The position numbers and the translations under genes are program-made. A stretch of DNA of 64,000 nucleotides from Frankia casuarinae (lineage in GTDB: Bacteria > Actinomycetota > Actinomycetes > Frankiales > Frankiaceae), in NCBI RefSeq assembly GCF_000013345.1, contig NC_007777.1:372001-436000 (forward strand), given 5' to 3'. Under the pieces are notes generated by a model. That model ran no database searches, was not told the DNA's origin, and saw only the letters and a list, made by a program, of their open reading frames with translations. Positions 1 to 7,819 of the stretch are shown here, piece by piece; position 1 is the first letter of the stretch, and each line of letters starts with the position of its first letter.

Positions 1-1602
1 CAGCGCCACGGTGGCGACACCGAGCGCGGCCCGCCGCGGCAGTCGGATGGCCGCGAGGAACCCGAGCGCCGCGATGATCCCGGCGACGAGCACGGCGTAC
101 CGGATCCATGGATGCCACTGGGGGGTGCGGTTCAACAGGGTGTAGCACCAGGCGGCGGTGGCGGCCATCGTGGCAGCCGAGACCACGGCGGCGGCGGGAT
201 GCCGGCGATGACGCCAGAGCAGCGCGCAGCCCATCCCCACCAGGGCACCGACCGCCGGGGCGAGCGCCACCGTGTAGTAGGCGTGGAAGATGCCCTTCAT
301 CTGGCTGAAGACGATGCCGGTGACGAGCAGCCAGCCGCCCCAGAGAAGGAAGGCGGCGCGGGCGCGGTTCGTCCGCGGGGCGCGCCGGGTGATCCACAGG
401 CCGGCGACGAGCAGGATCAGTGCCGTCGGGAGCAGCCAGGAGATCTGACCGCCGACTTCCGAGCCGAACATGCGGGTCCAACCGGCCTGGCCCCACATGC
501 CGCCCCCGTGGCCGCCCGGACCCCCGGGGCCGAAGATGACCGTGCCGCCGCCGGGAGCGGCGCCTGCCGCGCCGTTCCCGATGGATTCCGGCAGGCCGCC
601 CATCCGGCCGCCCCGGCCACCGCCAACGCTGCCGGTCTCGTTGCCGGTAAGTCGGCCGAGTCCGTTGTAGCCGAGGGTGAGCTCCAGCAGGCTGTTGTGC
701 TGTGAACCCCCGATGTAGGGGCGGGAGGACGCCGGAACGAGCTCCACGATCGCGATGAAGAGGCCGGCGGGGATCAGCAGTCCGAGCCCCGCGGCCAGGG
801 TCTGCCGGACGCGCCGCCAGAACGAGGTCGGCGCGGTCACCAGGTACACCAGCGCGAAGACGGGGACGACGAGCAGTGCCTGCAGCAGCTTCGTCAGGAA
901 GGCGAAGCTGACCAGGACCCCGGCGAACACCAGCCAGCGGGTGCTCGCCTGCTCGATCGCCCGCAACGTCGCGTAGGCCGCGGCGACCAGGAGCAGCACG
1001 AGCAGGGCGTCCGGGTTGTTGAACCGGAACATCAGGGCCGCGACCGGGGTCAGGGCCAGCACCGCGCCGGCGAGCAGGCCCGCACCGGCGGAGAACTGCC
1101 GCCGCACGGTCTGGTAAAGCAGGCCGACGGTGGCGACACCCATCAGCGCCTGGGGCACGAGGATGCTCCAGGCGCTGAGGCCGAAGATCCGGACGGACAG
1201 CGCCATGACCCACAGGGAGGCCGGCGGCTTGTCGACCGTGATTGAGTTGGCGGCGTCCGAGGAACCGTAGAAGAACGCCTTCCAGCTCACCGAGCCGGCC
1301 TGGACCGCGGCCGAGTAGAACGCGTTCGCCCATCCCGACGCGCCGAGGCCCCACAGGTAGAGCACACCCGTGCCCACCAGCAGGGTGACCAGTGCAGGTC
1401 GGACCCAGCGGGCGTCCTCGGCGGATACGTCTTCGGCGGATACGAGGCCACCGGAGCCGCCGACCGGGAGCCCGGTCTCGGTGGGGGCGTCGGGGGAGGG
1501 CACGTGGTGGGGCTGGTCCCTGGTCCACGGCATGCGCCGCCGATGTCCAGGGGCCCGACCGCCTCCGGAGAGGGGCACCGGGTCGGTGAGTATGGGCGAC
1601 AT
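1..1602 (-). CDS. GT39 family membrane glycosyltransferase (mannosyltransferase-like), 3' end cut by window
   Basis: This is a polytopic GT-C glycosyltransferase of the PMT_2/ArnT-like group. Family members transfer a sugar from a polyprenyl-phosphate donor to a protein or cell-envelope acceptor on the outer membrane face. The window holds 534 codons from the ATG at 1602, and the C-terminus runs off the left edge. Seen: a soluble N-terminus of about 55 residues, then a luminal-loop-like segment (ANAFYSAAVQAGSVSWKAF), the family motif DKPPASLWV, repeated hydrophobic helices, and a Gly-rich loop before MWGQAGWTRMFGSEVGGQIS, typical of actinobacterial members. An in-frame ATG at 1533 is an alternative start. 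The gene lies 41 bp downstream of the histidine kinase on the same strand, so it is probably in that operon and controlled by that two-component system. Acceptor and donor are unknown. Confidence 0.88.
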   Translation of the reverse strand, partial: MSPILTDPVPLSGGGRAPGHRRRMPWTRDQPHHVPSPDAPTETGLPVGGSGGLVSAEDVSAEDARWVRPALVTLLVGTGVLYLWGLGASGWANAFYSAAVQAGSVSWKAFFYGSSDAANSITVDKPPASLWVMALSVRIFGLSAWSILVPQALMGVATVGLLYQTVRRQFSAGAGLLAGAVLALTPVAALMFRFNNPDALLVLLLVAAAYATLRAIEQASTRWLVFAGVLVSFAFLTKLLQALLVVPVFALVYLVTAPTSFWRRVRQTLAAGLGLLIPAGLFIAIVELVPASSRPYIGGSQHNSLLELTLGYNGLGRLTGNETGSVGGGRGGRMGGLPESIGNGAAGAAPGGGTVIFGPGGPGGHGGGMWGQAGWTRMFGSEVGGQISWLLPTALILLVAGLWITRRAPRTNRARAAFLLWGGWLLVTGIVFSQMKGIFHAYYTVALAPAVGALVGMGCALLWRHRRHPAAAVVSAATMAATAAWCYTLLNRTPQWHPWIRYAVLVAGIIAALGFLAAIRLPRRAALGVATVAL

Positions 1603-1643
1603 GGGGATCACTGTCGACCGCGGACCTTTCGGCTTCTTGTGAT

Positions 1644-3332
1644 CTACCTGTGCGCAGGCTGTGAAGCTCGGTCGGGGTGCGTCGGGCCGGTCAGGCGGGC
1701 AGGCTCGGACGGGACCGTCTCCGAGGGGGGGAGGCATCGGGGCAGCTCGACCATGAAGGCGGTGCGTCCCGGCTCGCTCGTGGCCCGCACGTGCCCGTGA
1801 TGTGCCTCGACGACGGCGGCGACGATGGCGAGCCCCAGCCCGGTGCTACCGGCGGCGCGGGACCGCGAGCTGTCGCCGCGCGCGAAGCGTTGGAAGACCT
1901 CGGGGAGCAGATCCGGAGGGATGCCCGGGCCGTCGTCCACGACCGCGAGGATCGCCGTGGGGCCGCTCACGGTCAGGCTCGCCGTGACCTGGGTGCCAGG
2001 CGGCGTGTGGGTGCGGGCGTTGGCCAGCAGGTTCGCGAGAACCTGGTGCAGGCGGGCCGGGTCCCCGGTGACCGTGACCGGCTCCTCGGGCAGGTCGAGA
2101 GCGAAGCGGTGGCCCGGGGCAGCCACGTGCGCGTCGTTGACCGCGTTGACGATCAGCCGGGAGACGTCCACCGGTTCCCGGACCAGGTCCCGACCGGAGT
2201 CGAGCCGGGCGAGCAGCAGCAGGTCGGAGACCAGCGCCGTCATCCGCGCGCTTTCGGACTCGACCCGGCTCATCGCGTAGGTGACGTCCGCGGGGACGTG
2301 CTCGCGGGTCCGGCGGGTCAGCTCGGCGTACCCGCTGATCGCCGCGAGCGGAGTGCGCAGTTCGTGGCTGACGTCGGCGAGGAACTGGCGCATCCGCATC
2401 TCGCTCGCGTGGCGGGCGGCCAGCGCGGCACCGATGTGGCCGAGCATCCGGTTGAGCGCCGCCCCGACCTGGCCGACCTCTGTGCGCGGGTCGGTGTCTA
2501 CCTGCGGCACCCGCACCGACAGGGCCACCTCACCCCGGTCGAGGGGTAGCTCGGCGACCCGGGAGGCCGTCGCTGCGACCCGCCGCAGCGGTCGCAGCGT
2601 GACGCGGACGATCGCCGTGCCGGCGATCGCGGCGGCCGCGACCCCCACCAGCGCCACCACCCCAGCGATCATTGTCATCCTGGTGAGGGTCGCGTTCACC
2701 TGTTTCATCGGCAGCCCGGTGACGACGATCATATCGTCATGGGTGGTCCTCGCGAGGAGCCGATAGTCACCCTGATCGCCGAACGCCCGGGTATACGGCC
2801 GCAGGTAGGCGGGAATGCCCGCGACGACGGCGGTCTCGGCGGTGGTCAGCTCCTTCCCCTCGCCGGCGGTATCGATGAAGGCCCCGTAGGTTCCATCCTC
2901 GCCCACGACGGCTCCCAGCGTTCCCGGATCGACCGGTCCACGGAAGAACCGGCGGACCCGCAGCTGCTGCGGGCTGAGGCTGGACGGCTGGTCGGCGGCA
3001 GCGGTGGCAGCGGAGTCGGTGGCAGCGGAGTCGGCGGCAGCGGTGGCAGCGGAGTCGGCGGCGGCCGGGGCCGGGAGGGCCGGCAGGGCCGGGAAGGACG
3101 GGAGGTTCTGGAGAAAGGTGGGTTCCGGCCGGTCCCATCGCCCGCTGGCCTCCCGCAGCCGCCTGTCGAGCTGGTCGACGAGGACTCCTCGCAGCGCGAC
3201 GGCGGTGACGAACACGATCACCAGCGAGACGGTCGCCAGCAGGAGCATCAGTAGGGCGAGCAGCCGGGTGCGCAGTGACCAGCGCGAGGGCGCGACCGGC
3301 ACGATCCGGACCCGGTGAGCCGGGGAGCTCAT
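1644..3332 (-). CDS. Membrane sensor histidine kinase (TcrY/TrcS-like)
   Basis: This is a 562-residue sensor kinase that should phosphorylate the regulator encoded just upstream. It has a membrane helix near residues 22-47, an extracytoplasmic sensor of about 170 residues, a second helix near 222-245, and a HAMP region. The phosphoacceptor helix carries FLADVSHELRTPLAAISGY. The ATPase domain shows the N box (LANLLANARTHTP), G1 (DDGPGIP) and G2 (GSTGLGLAI). The start codon overlaps the end of the regulator gene by 4 bp, a usual coupling. The sensor domain contains an Ala/Asp/Ser low-complexity tract (AADSAATAAADSAATDSAAT) encoded by a 15-bp minisatellite, so its length may vary between strains. 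The signal sensed is unknown. Confidence 0.93.
   Translation of the reverse strand: MSSPAHRVRIVPVAPSRWSLRTRLLALLMLLLATVSLVIVFVTAVALRGVLVDQLDRRLREASGRWDRPEPTFLQNLPSFPALPALPAPAAADSAATAAADSAATDSAATAAADQPSSLSPQQLRVRRFFRGPVDPGTLGAVVGEDGTYGAFIDTAGEGKELTTAETAVVAGIPAYLRPYTRAFGDQGDYRLLARTTHDDMIVVTGLPMKQVNATLTRMTMIAGVVALVGVAAAAIAGTAIVRVTLRPLRRVAATASRVAELPLDRGEVALSVRVPQVDTDPRTEVGQVGAALNRMLGHIGAALAARHASEMRMRQFLADVSHELRTPLAAISGYAELTRRTREHVPADVTYAMSRVESESARMTALVSDLLLLARLDSGRDLVREPVDVSRLIVNAVNDAHVAAPGHRFALDLPEEPVTVTGDPARLHQVLANLLANARTHTPPGTQVTASLTVSGPTAILAVVDDGPGIPPDLLPEVFQRFARGDSSRSRAAGSTGLGLAIVAAVVEAHHGHVRATSEPGRTAFMVELPRCLPPSETVPSEPARLTGPTHPDRASQPAHR
2991..3064. repeat. In-frame 15-bp minisatellite in histidine kinase sensor domain
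   Basis: Imperfect copies of a 15-bp unit (ggcagcggagtcggc and variants) encode Ala-Ala-Asp-Ser-Ala-Ala-Thr on the minus strand. The tract falls in the extracytoplasmic loop, where extra residues would be tolerated. Confidence 0.75.
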
Positions 3333-4084
3333 GCCGGGCCCGGCGAGGTGCCCCTCGATGACGGGGTGGCGGAGGTCCTCGGTGCCAGCGCCGGATCGGC
3401 CGGCCGCAGGACGTACCCGGCCCCGCGCATCGTGTGGATCATCGGGGGGCGGCCGGCGTCGATCTTCTTGCGCAGGTACGAGACGTAGAGCTCGACGACG
3501 TTCGCCTGGCCGCCGAAGTCGTAGTTCCAGACCCGGTCGAGGATCTGGGCCTTGCTGAGCACCCGGCGTGGGTTGCGCATGAAGAAGCGCAGCAGCTCGA
3601 ACTCGGTGGCGGTGAGGTGCACCGGCTGGCCGGCGCGCTGCACCTCCCGGCTCTCCTCGTCCATCGTGAGATCGCCGACGACGAGCCGGGCGCCCTGCAA
3701 CGCCTCGGTGGTGCGCGCGGCGCGGCGCATCAGTCCGCGCAGCCGCGCGACGAGCTCCTCGAGACTGAACGGCTTCGTGACGTAGTCGTCGCCGCCGGCG
3801 GTGAGCCCCGCCACCCGGTCCTCGACGGCGTCCCGGGCGGTCAGAAACAGCACCGGTACGTCCGGGCTCTCCGCCCGCAGGCGCCGAAGCACCTCCAAGC
3901 CGTCCATGTCGGGCAGCATGATATCGAGAACCACCGCGTCCGGCCGGAAGTCGCGGGCGAGCCGCAGCGCTCCGCGACCATCCGCGGCGCTGCGCACTTC
4001 CCACCCCTCGTAGCGCAGCGCCATCGACAGCAGCTCCGCCAGTGTTGTCTCGTCGTCCACCACGAGGACCCGCACCGGTTGCAT
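3329..4084 (-). CDS. OmpR/PhoB-family response regulator
   Basis: This is a 251-residue DNA-binding response regulator. The receiver domain starts at RVLVVDDETTLAELL, with the phosphorylatable Asp in DAVVLDIMLPDMDGLEV and the conserved Lys in YVTKPFSLEEL. The C-terminal winged helix shows LTATEFELLRFFMRN and VVELYVSYLRKKID, then GAGYVLRP. Start choice: the frame stays open further upstream, but similarity begins at the ATG at 4084 (MQPVRVLVVDD). It is the first gene of a regulator-kinase-GT39 operon. A divergent spacer of about 390 bp holds direct repeats at a spacing suited to OmpR-type dimers, so autoregulation is plausible. The regulon is unknown; similarity is to the TrcR/TcrX/MprA type of actinobacterial regulators. 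Confidence 0.95.
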   Translation of the reverse strand: MQPVRVLVVDDETTLAELLSMALRYEGWEVRSAADGRGALRLARDFRPDAVVLDIMLPDMDGLEVLRRLRAESPDVPVLFLTARDAVEDRVAGLTAGGDDYVTKPFSLEELVARLRGLMRRAARTTEALQGARLVVGDLTMDEESREVQRAGQPVHLTATEFELLRFFMRNPRRVLSKAQILDRVWNYDFGGQANVVELYVSYLRKKIDAGRPPMIHTMRGAGYVLRPADPALAPRTSATPSSRGTSPGPA

Positions 4085-4128
4085 GGTGTCAGCTTCGCCT
4101 CCTTGGCTGGCTGTTACCTGAGGTCTTG

Positions 4129-4165
4129 CTGTGAGCCTGCTGTGAATGCCGGGTCTGTGAATGCC
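4129..4165. promoter_or_regulatory. Candidate direct-repeat operator upstream of the OmpR-type regulator
   Basis: The hexamer ctgtga occurs at 4129, 4140 and 4155. The first two copies are 11 bp apart, the usual spacing of OmpR-family half-sites, and the last two extend to ctgtgaatgcc. It lies 45-80 bp before the regulator start codon. Binding by that regulator is inference. Confidence 0.3.
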
Positions 4166-4321
4166 CGGCGGGGCCGCGGAATCGTAGGCGTGCCACTCGC
4201 CGCGATGTCCATCGACGAGACGACCGGGACCCCCTCGAATGGCAGCCTCTCCCGGGGTGGCGGGCCCGACGGCTTGGATGGGATGGACACCACGCTCGAT
4301 CAAGTATTGCACCACATTTTG

Positions 4322-4338
4322 CCAAGATTTTATCTTGG
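4322..4338. promoter_or_regulatory. 17-bp perfect palindrome (CCAAGAT-TTT-ATCTTGG)
   Basis: Seven-base arms flank a TTT centre in an A+T-rich pocket of an otherwise very G+C-rich spacer. The site is 135 bp before the secreted-protein start and 238 bp before the regulator start. It could be an operator. It lacks the G+C stem and T-run of a typical terminator. Confidence 0.4.
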
Positions 4339-4472
4339 TGAGACCAATGAGGGCGAGAGTAGTGAGGGATGGGTGAATCTCAACGAGATCACGATGTGAT
4401 CTGTCGTCGGGTTGACCGTCGGAGTATCCCCCTTCAGGGGGTTCACCTGCGCAAACTGGGTAGGTGCACAGC

Positions 4473-5000
4473 ATGGCTCGCCACAGTCGTCCTCGGTCCG
4501 CCGTCCGCGGTAACCGTCCCCGTATCGTGCGCCGGGTGGTACTGCCCACCGCAACTCTGGTCACCGCGGGAGTCGTGACCGTGGGTACGGCGTTTGCCTG
4601 TTCCAGGTCGTCCTCAGTGGCGTCGGTTCCCGGGGAAACCAGCCGCGTCGTCGCTGCCGTGGCTCGCGGCGCCGGCACCTTCCCGCCGTCGGCCGGGGAT
4701 GCGGACGCGATTGCCGAGGCGGTCCGGACGAGCTCGTTCACCGCGAATGTTCCGCCGCAGAACTACGAGGTCACCGGAACCACCCTGGCCGCCAGCGACC
4801 CGAGCTGGGCACTGACCGAGCTGCGCCCGACCGTGGCCGATCTCGACCGGGCCGAGGGTGTACTGCATCACACGGGCTCCGGGTGGGAACTGGTCCAGCT
4901 CGGTACCTACGAGGTCGGGTGTGGCGTCGCGCCCGAGGCGGTGCTGGACGACCTCGGCCTGCAGTGCCCGCCACGGGACGGCGCGGTCTTTCCGACCTGA
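4473..5000 (+). CDS. Small secreted or membrane-anchored protein, function unknown
   Basis: This 175-residue protein was not recognised. The N-terminus is rich in Arg, followed by a hydrophobic stretch (VVLPTATLVTAGVVTVGTAFAC), consistent with a signal peptide or anchor. The rest (about residues 30-175) is predicted exported and has two Cys near the C-terminus (EVGCGVAPEAVLDDLGLQCPP) that could form a disulfide. ATG 4473 is preferred over the in-frame GTG at 4464 because AGGTG sits about six bases before it. It is transcribed divergently from the two-component operon. Its stop codon abuts an 18-bp repeat array. Confidence 0.7.
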   Translation: MARHSRPRSAVRGNRPRIVRRVVLPTATLVTAGVVTVGTAFACSRSSSVASVPGETSRVVAAVARGAGTFPPSAGDADAIAEAVRTSSFTANVPPQNYEVTGTTLAASDPSWALTELRPTVADLDRAEGVLHHTGSGWELVQLGTYEVGCGVAPEAVLDDLGLQCPPRDGAVFPT

Positions 5001-5088
5001 TCTCCGGGAGTTCCGGGATCTCCGGGAGTTCCGGGATCTCCGGGAGTTCCGGGATCTCCGGGAGTTCCGGGATCTCCGGGCGGCGGCT
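4999..5088. repeat. 18-bp tandem repeat array between convergent genes
   Basis: Four near-perfect copies of gatctccgggagttccgg and one diverged copy begin at the last two bases of the upstream stop codon and end 25 bp short of the Hsp70-WD40 stop. Each copy carries the partly palindromic CCGGGAGTTCCGGG. There are no spacers, so it is not CRISPR. Confidence 0.85.
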
Positions 5089-5112
5089 GTGCCTGCCGGG
5101 ACGGCCGGAGCG

Positions 5113-7443
5113 TCAGGGGGTGTAGATGATGTCCCAGAGCCGAGCGGTCATGTCGGTACTGGTGGTGGCGAGCAGGAGGCCGTAGGGGGCGAACGCGCAG
5201 CTCATCACCGTGCTGCTGTGCCCGGTGAGGGTGGCGATCGCGGACCCGGTCGCGACGTCCCACAGTTGCGCGGTGTCGTCGGTGCTCGCCGTCGCCAGCA
5301 GGTGGCCGTCCGGGGAGAAGGCGCAGCTCTGCGCCGAACCCGGCAGAGTGAGCACGGTGGTGCCGCTGGAGGCGTCGGTGAGCCGGGTGCCCTCGTTGCC
5401 GCTCGTCGCGAGCAGCCGGCCGTCGGGGGAGAAGGCGCATCCGCCGGCGAAGTTCGTGTGCCCCGGCAGGCTCATGATGATCTCGCCAACCGTGACGTTC
5501 CACAGCAGGGTGGACTCCGCGCCGGCGGTGACCAGCAGCCGGCCGTCGGGGGAGAAGGCGCAGCCGTAGACCGAGCCGCGATGGCCGTTGAGGGTGGCAA
5601 GGTTTTTCCCGGTCGACGAACCCCACAGCCGGACGGTGCGGTCGGTACTGGTCGTGGCGAGCAGGCTGCCGTCCGGGGAGAAGGCGCAGCCGTACACGGG
5701 TCCCCGGTGCCCGGTCAGGGTCACCGTCTGGCGGGCGGCGTCAACGTCCCAGATGCGGGCCGTCTTGTCGCTGCCGGTGGTGGCGAGCAGCTTGCCGTCC
5801 GAGGAAAAGGCGCAGCCGTGCACGACCAGGCTCTTGCGTCCGCTGAGTGTGACCGACGTTCGGCCGGTGGCGACGTCCCACAGCCGGGTGCCGTCCTTGC
5901 TGGTGGTGGCGAGCAGCTTGCCGTCCGGGGAGAAGGCCGCCGAGGTGACGTCGCGTTCGTGTCCCTTGAGGGTGGCCCGCGCGGTGACCTCGACGTGGTG
6001 GGACGGGCGGCTGCTGCGCTCGAAGCCGCGCAGGTCCGCCGGCACCGCCGACCCCATCGGCACCGGCCCGGACGGAAGTGTGGTCGCCAACCAGTCGGCG
6101 TCGCGGACCGGAGTGCCGGGTGCCGCGTGGGTGTGGATGAGGCTACCCGGCGCCTCGGCGGCCAGGTCGAACAGGGAACCGTCGGTGAGGCGGACCCGCG
6201 CCAGCACGGCGCTCGCGTCGAAGCGCTCCCCGGGCTCGACGAGCCAGCGCACCATCGTCGCCCGCCCGCCGGGGATGTCCCAGCGAGCCGGTTGCAGGAC
6301 CGGATTCGGGCGCGCCGCGGTGGTCCGGCGGGTGGAGACCGAGCTTGCCCAGGCGGCGGCGCCGAGCACCACGGCGAGCTCGGGATCGGCGGGGAGGTAG
6401 ATCTGCTGCCCCGGCCAGTCGGTGCCGACCCCGAGCCGACCTTCGAGGATGTCGGTGACGACCGGGATCCGGGAGCTGCCACCGACGAGGAGCACCCCAC
6501 TCAGCTTGTCCGGTCCGTAACCGGAGGACTTCAGCAAGTGCTGGCAGCAGGCCATCGTGCGGGCCAGGATGGGGGAGGCGAGCTGGGCGAACCGGTCACG
6601 CTGCATGCTGACCAGCAGGCCGGCCGGGCTGAAAACATCCTCCACCACGGCGATGTCGGAGAGTTGATGTTTCACTGCCCGGGCGAAGTCGAGCAGCTCG
6701 TGGCGGGTCCGGTTGGCCGTGGTCTGGAACGTCTCGCCGATCCCGGGCGGATTCAGTAGCGGTTCCAGCCCCGGCCCGTACAACCCCAGGATCTCGTCGA
6801 ACAGAATCTGGTCGAGTTCGCGGCCGCCGCAGTCGTGCAGAGCCGAGTGGGAGAGCATCTCGTGCCGGCCGTCCTCACCGACCGCGACCAGCGCCCCCTC
6901 GAACGTCCCGCCGCCCAGGTCGTACACGAGCATGAGCGAGCCGGGCTCGGGCGCGACGCCGACCACCGGCGACCAGGCCGCCGCGACCGGCTCGGCGAGC
7001 AGGTCCACGTCGACGAACCCGGCGGCCTCCGCTGCGGCGATCATCGTCCGGCGCAGCGGGCCGGCGGGATCGTAGCTCGCCGGTATCGTGACGACGGCCC
7101 GCGACAGCGCCGCACCACCGAGCTGCTGTTCGGCCTCGGCCTTCAGCGCGGACAGCACCGCGGTCACCAGCACGTGCGCCGGATAGCTGCGGCCGTCGAG
7201 TGACACGGCGCTGTCCCGGGCCAGATCGCGCTTGACCTCGCCGCGGTACGCCGCGGGCCAGATCCGCTTGCGCCGCTCGGCGAGCGTGCCGACGATCAGG
7301 CTGCCGCCATCCACGAAGACCGACGCGGGCCAGCTCGCCGAGCCGCTCGCGGGCTCCTTCACCGGTTCGATGCGACCGTCGACGGCCAAGGCGGCCGAGG
7401 CACTGCAGGTGCCGTAGTCGATGGCGAGGATCGGCTCGCCCAC
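5113..7443 (-). CDS. Hsp70-type ATPase fused to a lipoyl-like domain and a seven-bladed WD40 propeller
   Basis: This 776-residue chimera starts at GTG 7443, eight bases after an AGGGGG ribosome site. Residues 6-365 form an Hsp70 nucleotide-binding domain: phosphate-1 loop IDYGTCSASAA, phosphate-2 YDLGGGTFEGALV, and adenosine motif LLVGGSSRIPVV. The substrate-binding domain and lid are absent. Residues 392-456 resemble a biotinyl/lipoyl hammerhead (RWLVEPGE, APGSLIHTHAAPGTPV), but the lysine position reads TDG (T420-G422) instead of TDK. Residues 493-776 hold seven WD40 repeats (AFSPDGKLLAT, ARIWDV type), enough for a closed propeller. No membrane segment is seen. I infer an ATP-gated scaffold with WD40 as the client-binding part. 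It follows a hypothetical gene and a two-component pair on the same strand. Confidence 0.92.
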   Translation of the reverse strand: MGEPILAIDYGTCSASAALAVDGRIEPVKEPASGSASWPASVFVDGGSLIVGTLAERRKRIWPAAYRGEVKRDLARDSAVSLDGRSYPAHVLVTAVLSALKAEAEQQLGGAALSRAVVTIPASYDPAGPLRRTMIAAAEAAGFVDVDLLAEPVAAAWSPVVGVAPEPGSLMLVYDLGGGTFEGALVAVGEDGRHEMLSHSALHDCGGRELDQILFDEILGLYGPGLEPLLNPPGIGETFQTTANRTRHELLDFARAVKHQLSDIAVVEDVFSPAGLLVSMQRDRFAQLASPILARTMACCQHLLKSSGYGPDKLSGVLLVGGSSRIPVVTDILEGRLGVGTDWPGQQIYLPADPELAVVLGAAAWASSVSTRRTTAARPNPVLQPARWDIPGGRATMVRWLVEPGERFDASAVLARVRLTDGSLFDLAAEAPGSLIHTHAAPGTPVRDADWLATTLPSGPVPMGSAVPADLRGFERSSRPSHHVEVTARATLKGHERDVTSAAFSPDGKLLATTSKDGTRLWDVATGRTSVTLSGRKSLVVHGCAFSSDGKLLATTGSDKTARIWDVDAARQTVTLTGHRGPVYGCAFSPDGSLLATTSTDRTVRLWGSSTGKNLATLNGHRGSVYGCAFSPDGRLLVTAGAESTLLWNVTVGEIIMSLPGHTNFAGGCAFSPDGRLLATSGNEGTRLTDASSGTTVLTLPGSAQSCAFSPDGHLLATASTDDTAQLWDVATGSAIATLTGHSSTVMSCAFAPYGLLLATTSTDMTARLWDIIYTP

Positions 7444-7819
7444 AGCACCCCCTGTCCACGTTTCCAGTGGGCAGATCGTAGCGATGTCGACAAAGCCACC
7501 AGCGACACCCTCATCAGTGGGGCGAACGCCGGGACCGAATGTTTGTGACCGGTTGCCCCCCGTGGCGGCTTTCACCGGTGCGGACAGCGGCGGCCGGCGC
7601 TTGCCGGTATGAACAGGCGGACTGCCGACCTTCCCCGACGACCGACAGTCCGCGGAATCACGCCGGTGCGCCCCCGATTCGGCACCAAGCCATCTCGCTC
7701 CCCCCGACGATCCGGCCCGAACCCGTCGCACCGGCGCGGTCCCTACCCTCGATCCTGGTAGTTCCGATGGGCCGACACCATCCCTCAATCATCGGGGGAA
7801 AGCGGATGATCCCCGGCCG
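7444..7819. other. Non-coding spacer upstream of the Hsp70-WD40 gene
   Basis: In this 376-bp gap all frames read as low-complexity Arg/Pro/Ala peptides without known motifs. Apart from the AGGGGG ribosome site next to GTG 7443 I see no convincing element. It should contain the Hsp70-WD40 promoter unless that gene is read through from the regulator operon. Confidence 0.5.

Larger units (their letters stand above)
4085..4472. other. Divergent spacer with candidate regulatory sites
   Basis: This 388-bp spacer separates the regulator operon (minus) from the secreted-protein gene (plus). It is lower in G+C around 4290-4400, which suggests promoters. It holds the direct repeats at 4129-4165 and the palindrome at 4322-4338. 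No convincing gene was seen. Confidence 0.6.

Noticed and set aside
1644-4004. Single 786-codon minus-strand protein covering kinase and regulator
   Set aside because: The upstream part is an out-of-frame reading of the regulator gene. The kinase starts at 3332 with a normal 4-bp overlap.
4999-5088. CRISPR or REP-type array
   Set aside because: It is a direct 18-bp tandem repeat with no spacers and no alternating orientation.
4858-6759. Long plus-strand open frame opposite the Hsp70-WD40 gene
   Set aside because: Its translation is Gly/Arg/Val-rich with no motifs, and the minus strand carries clear Hsp70 and WD40 motifs. Open antisense frames are expected at this G+C.
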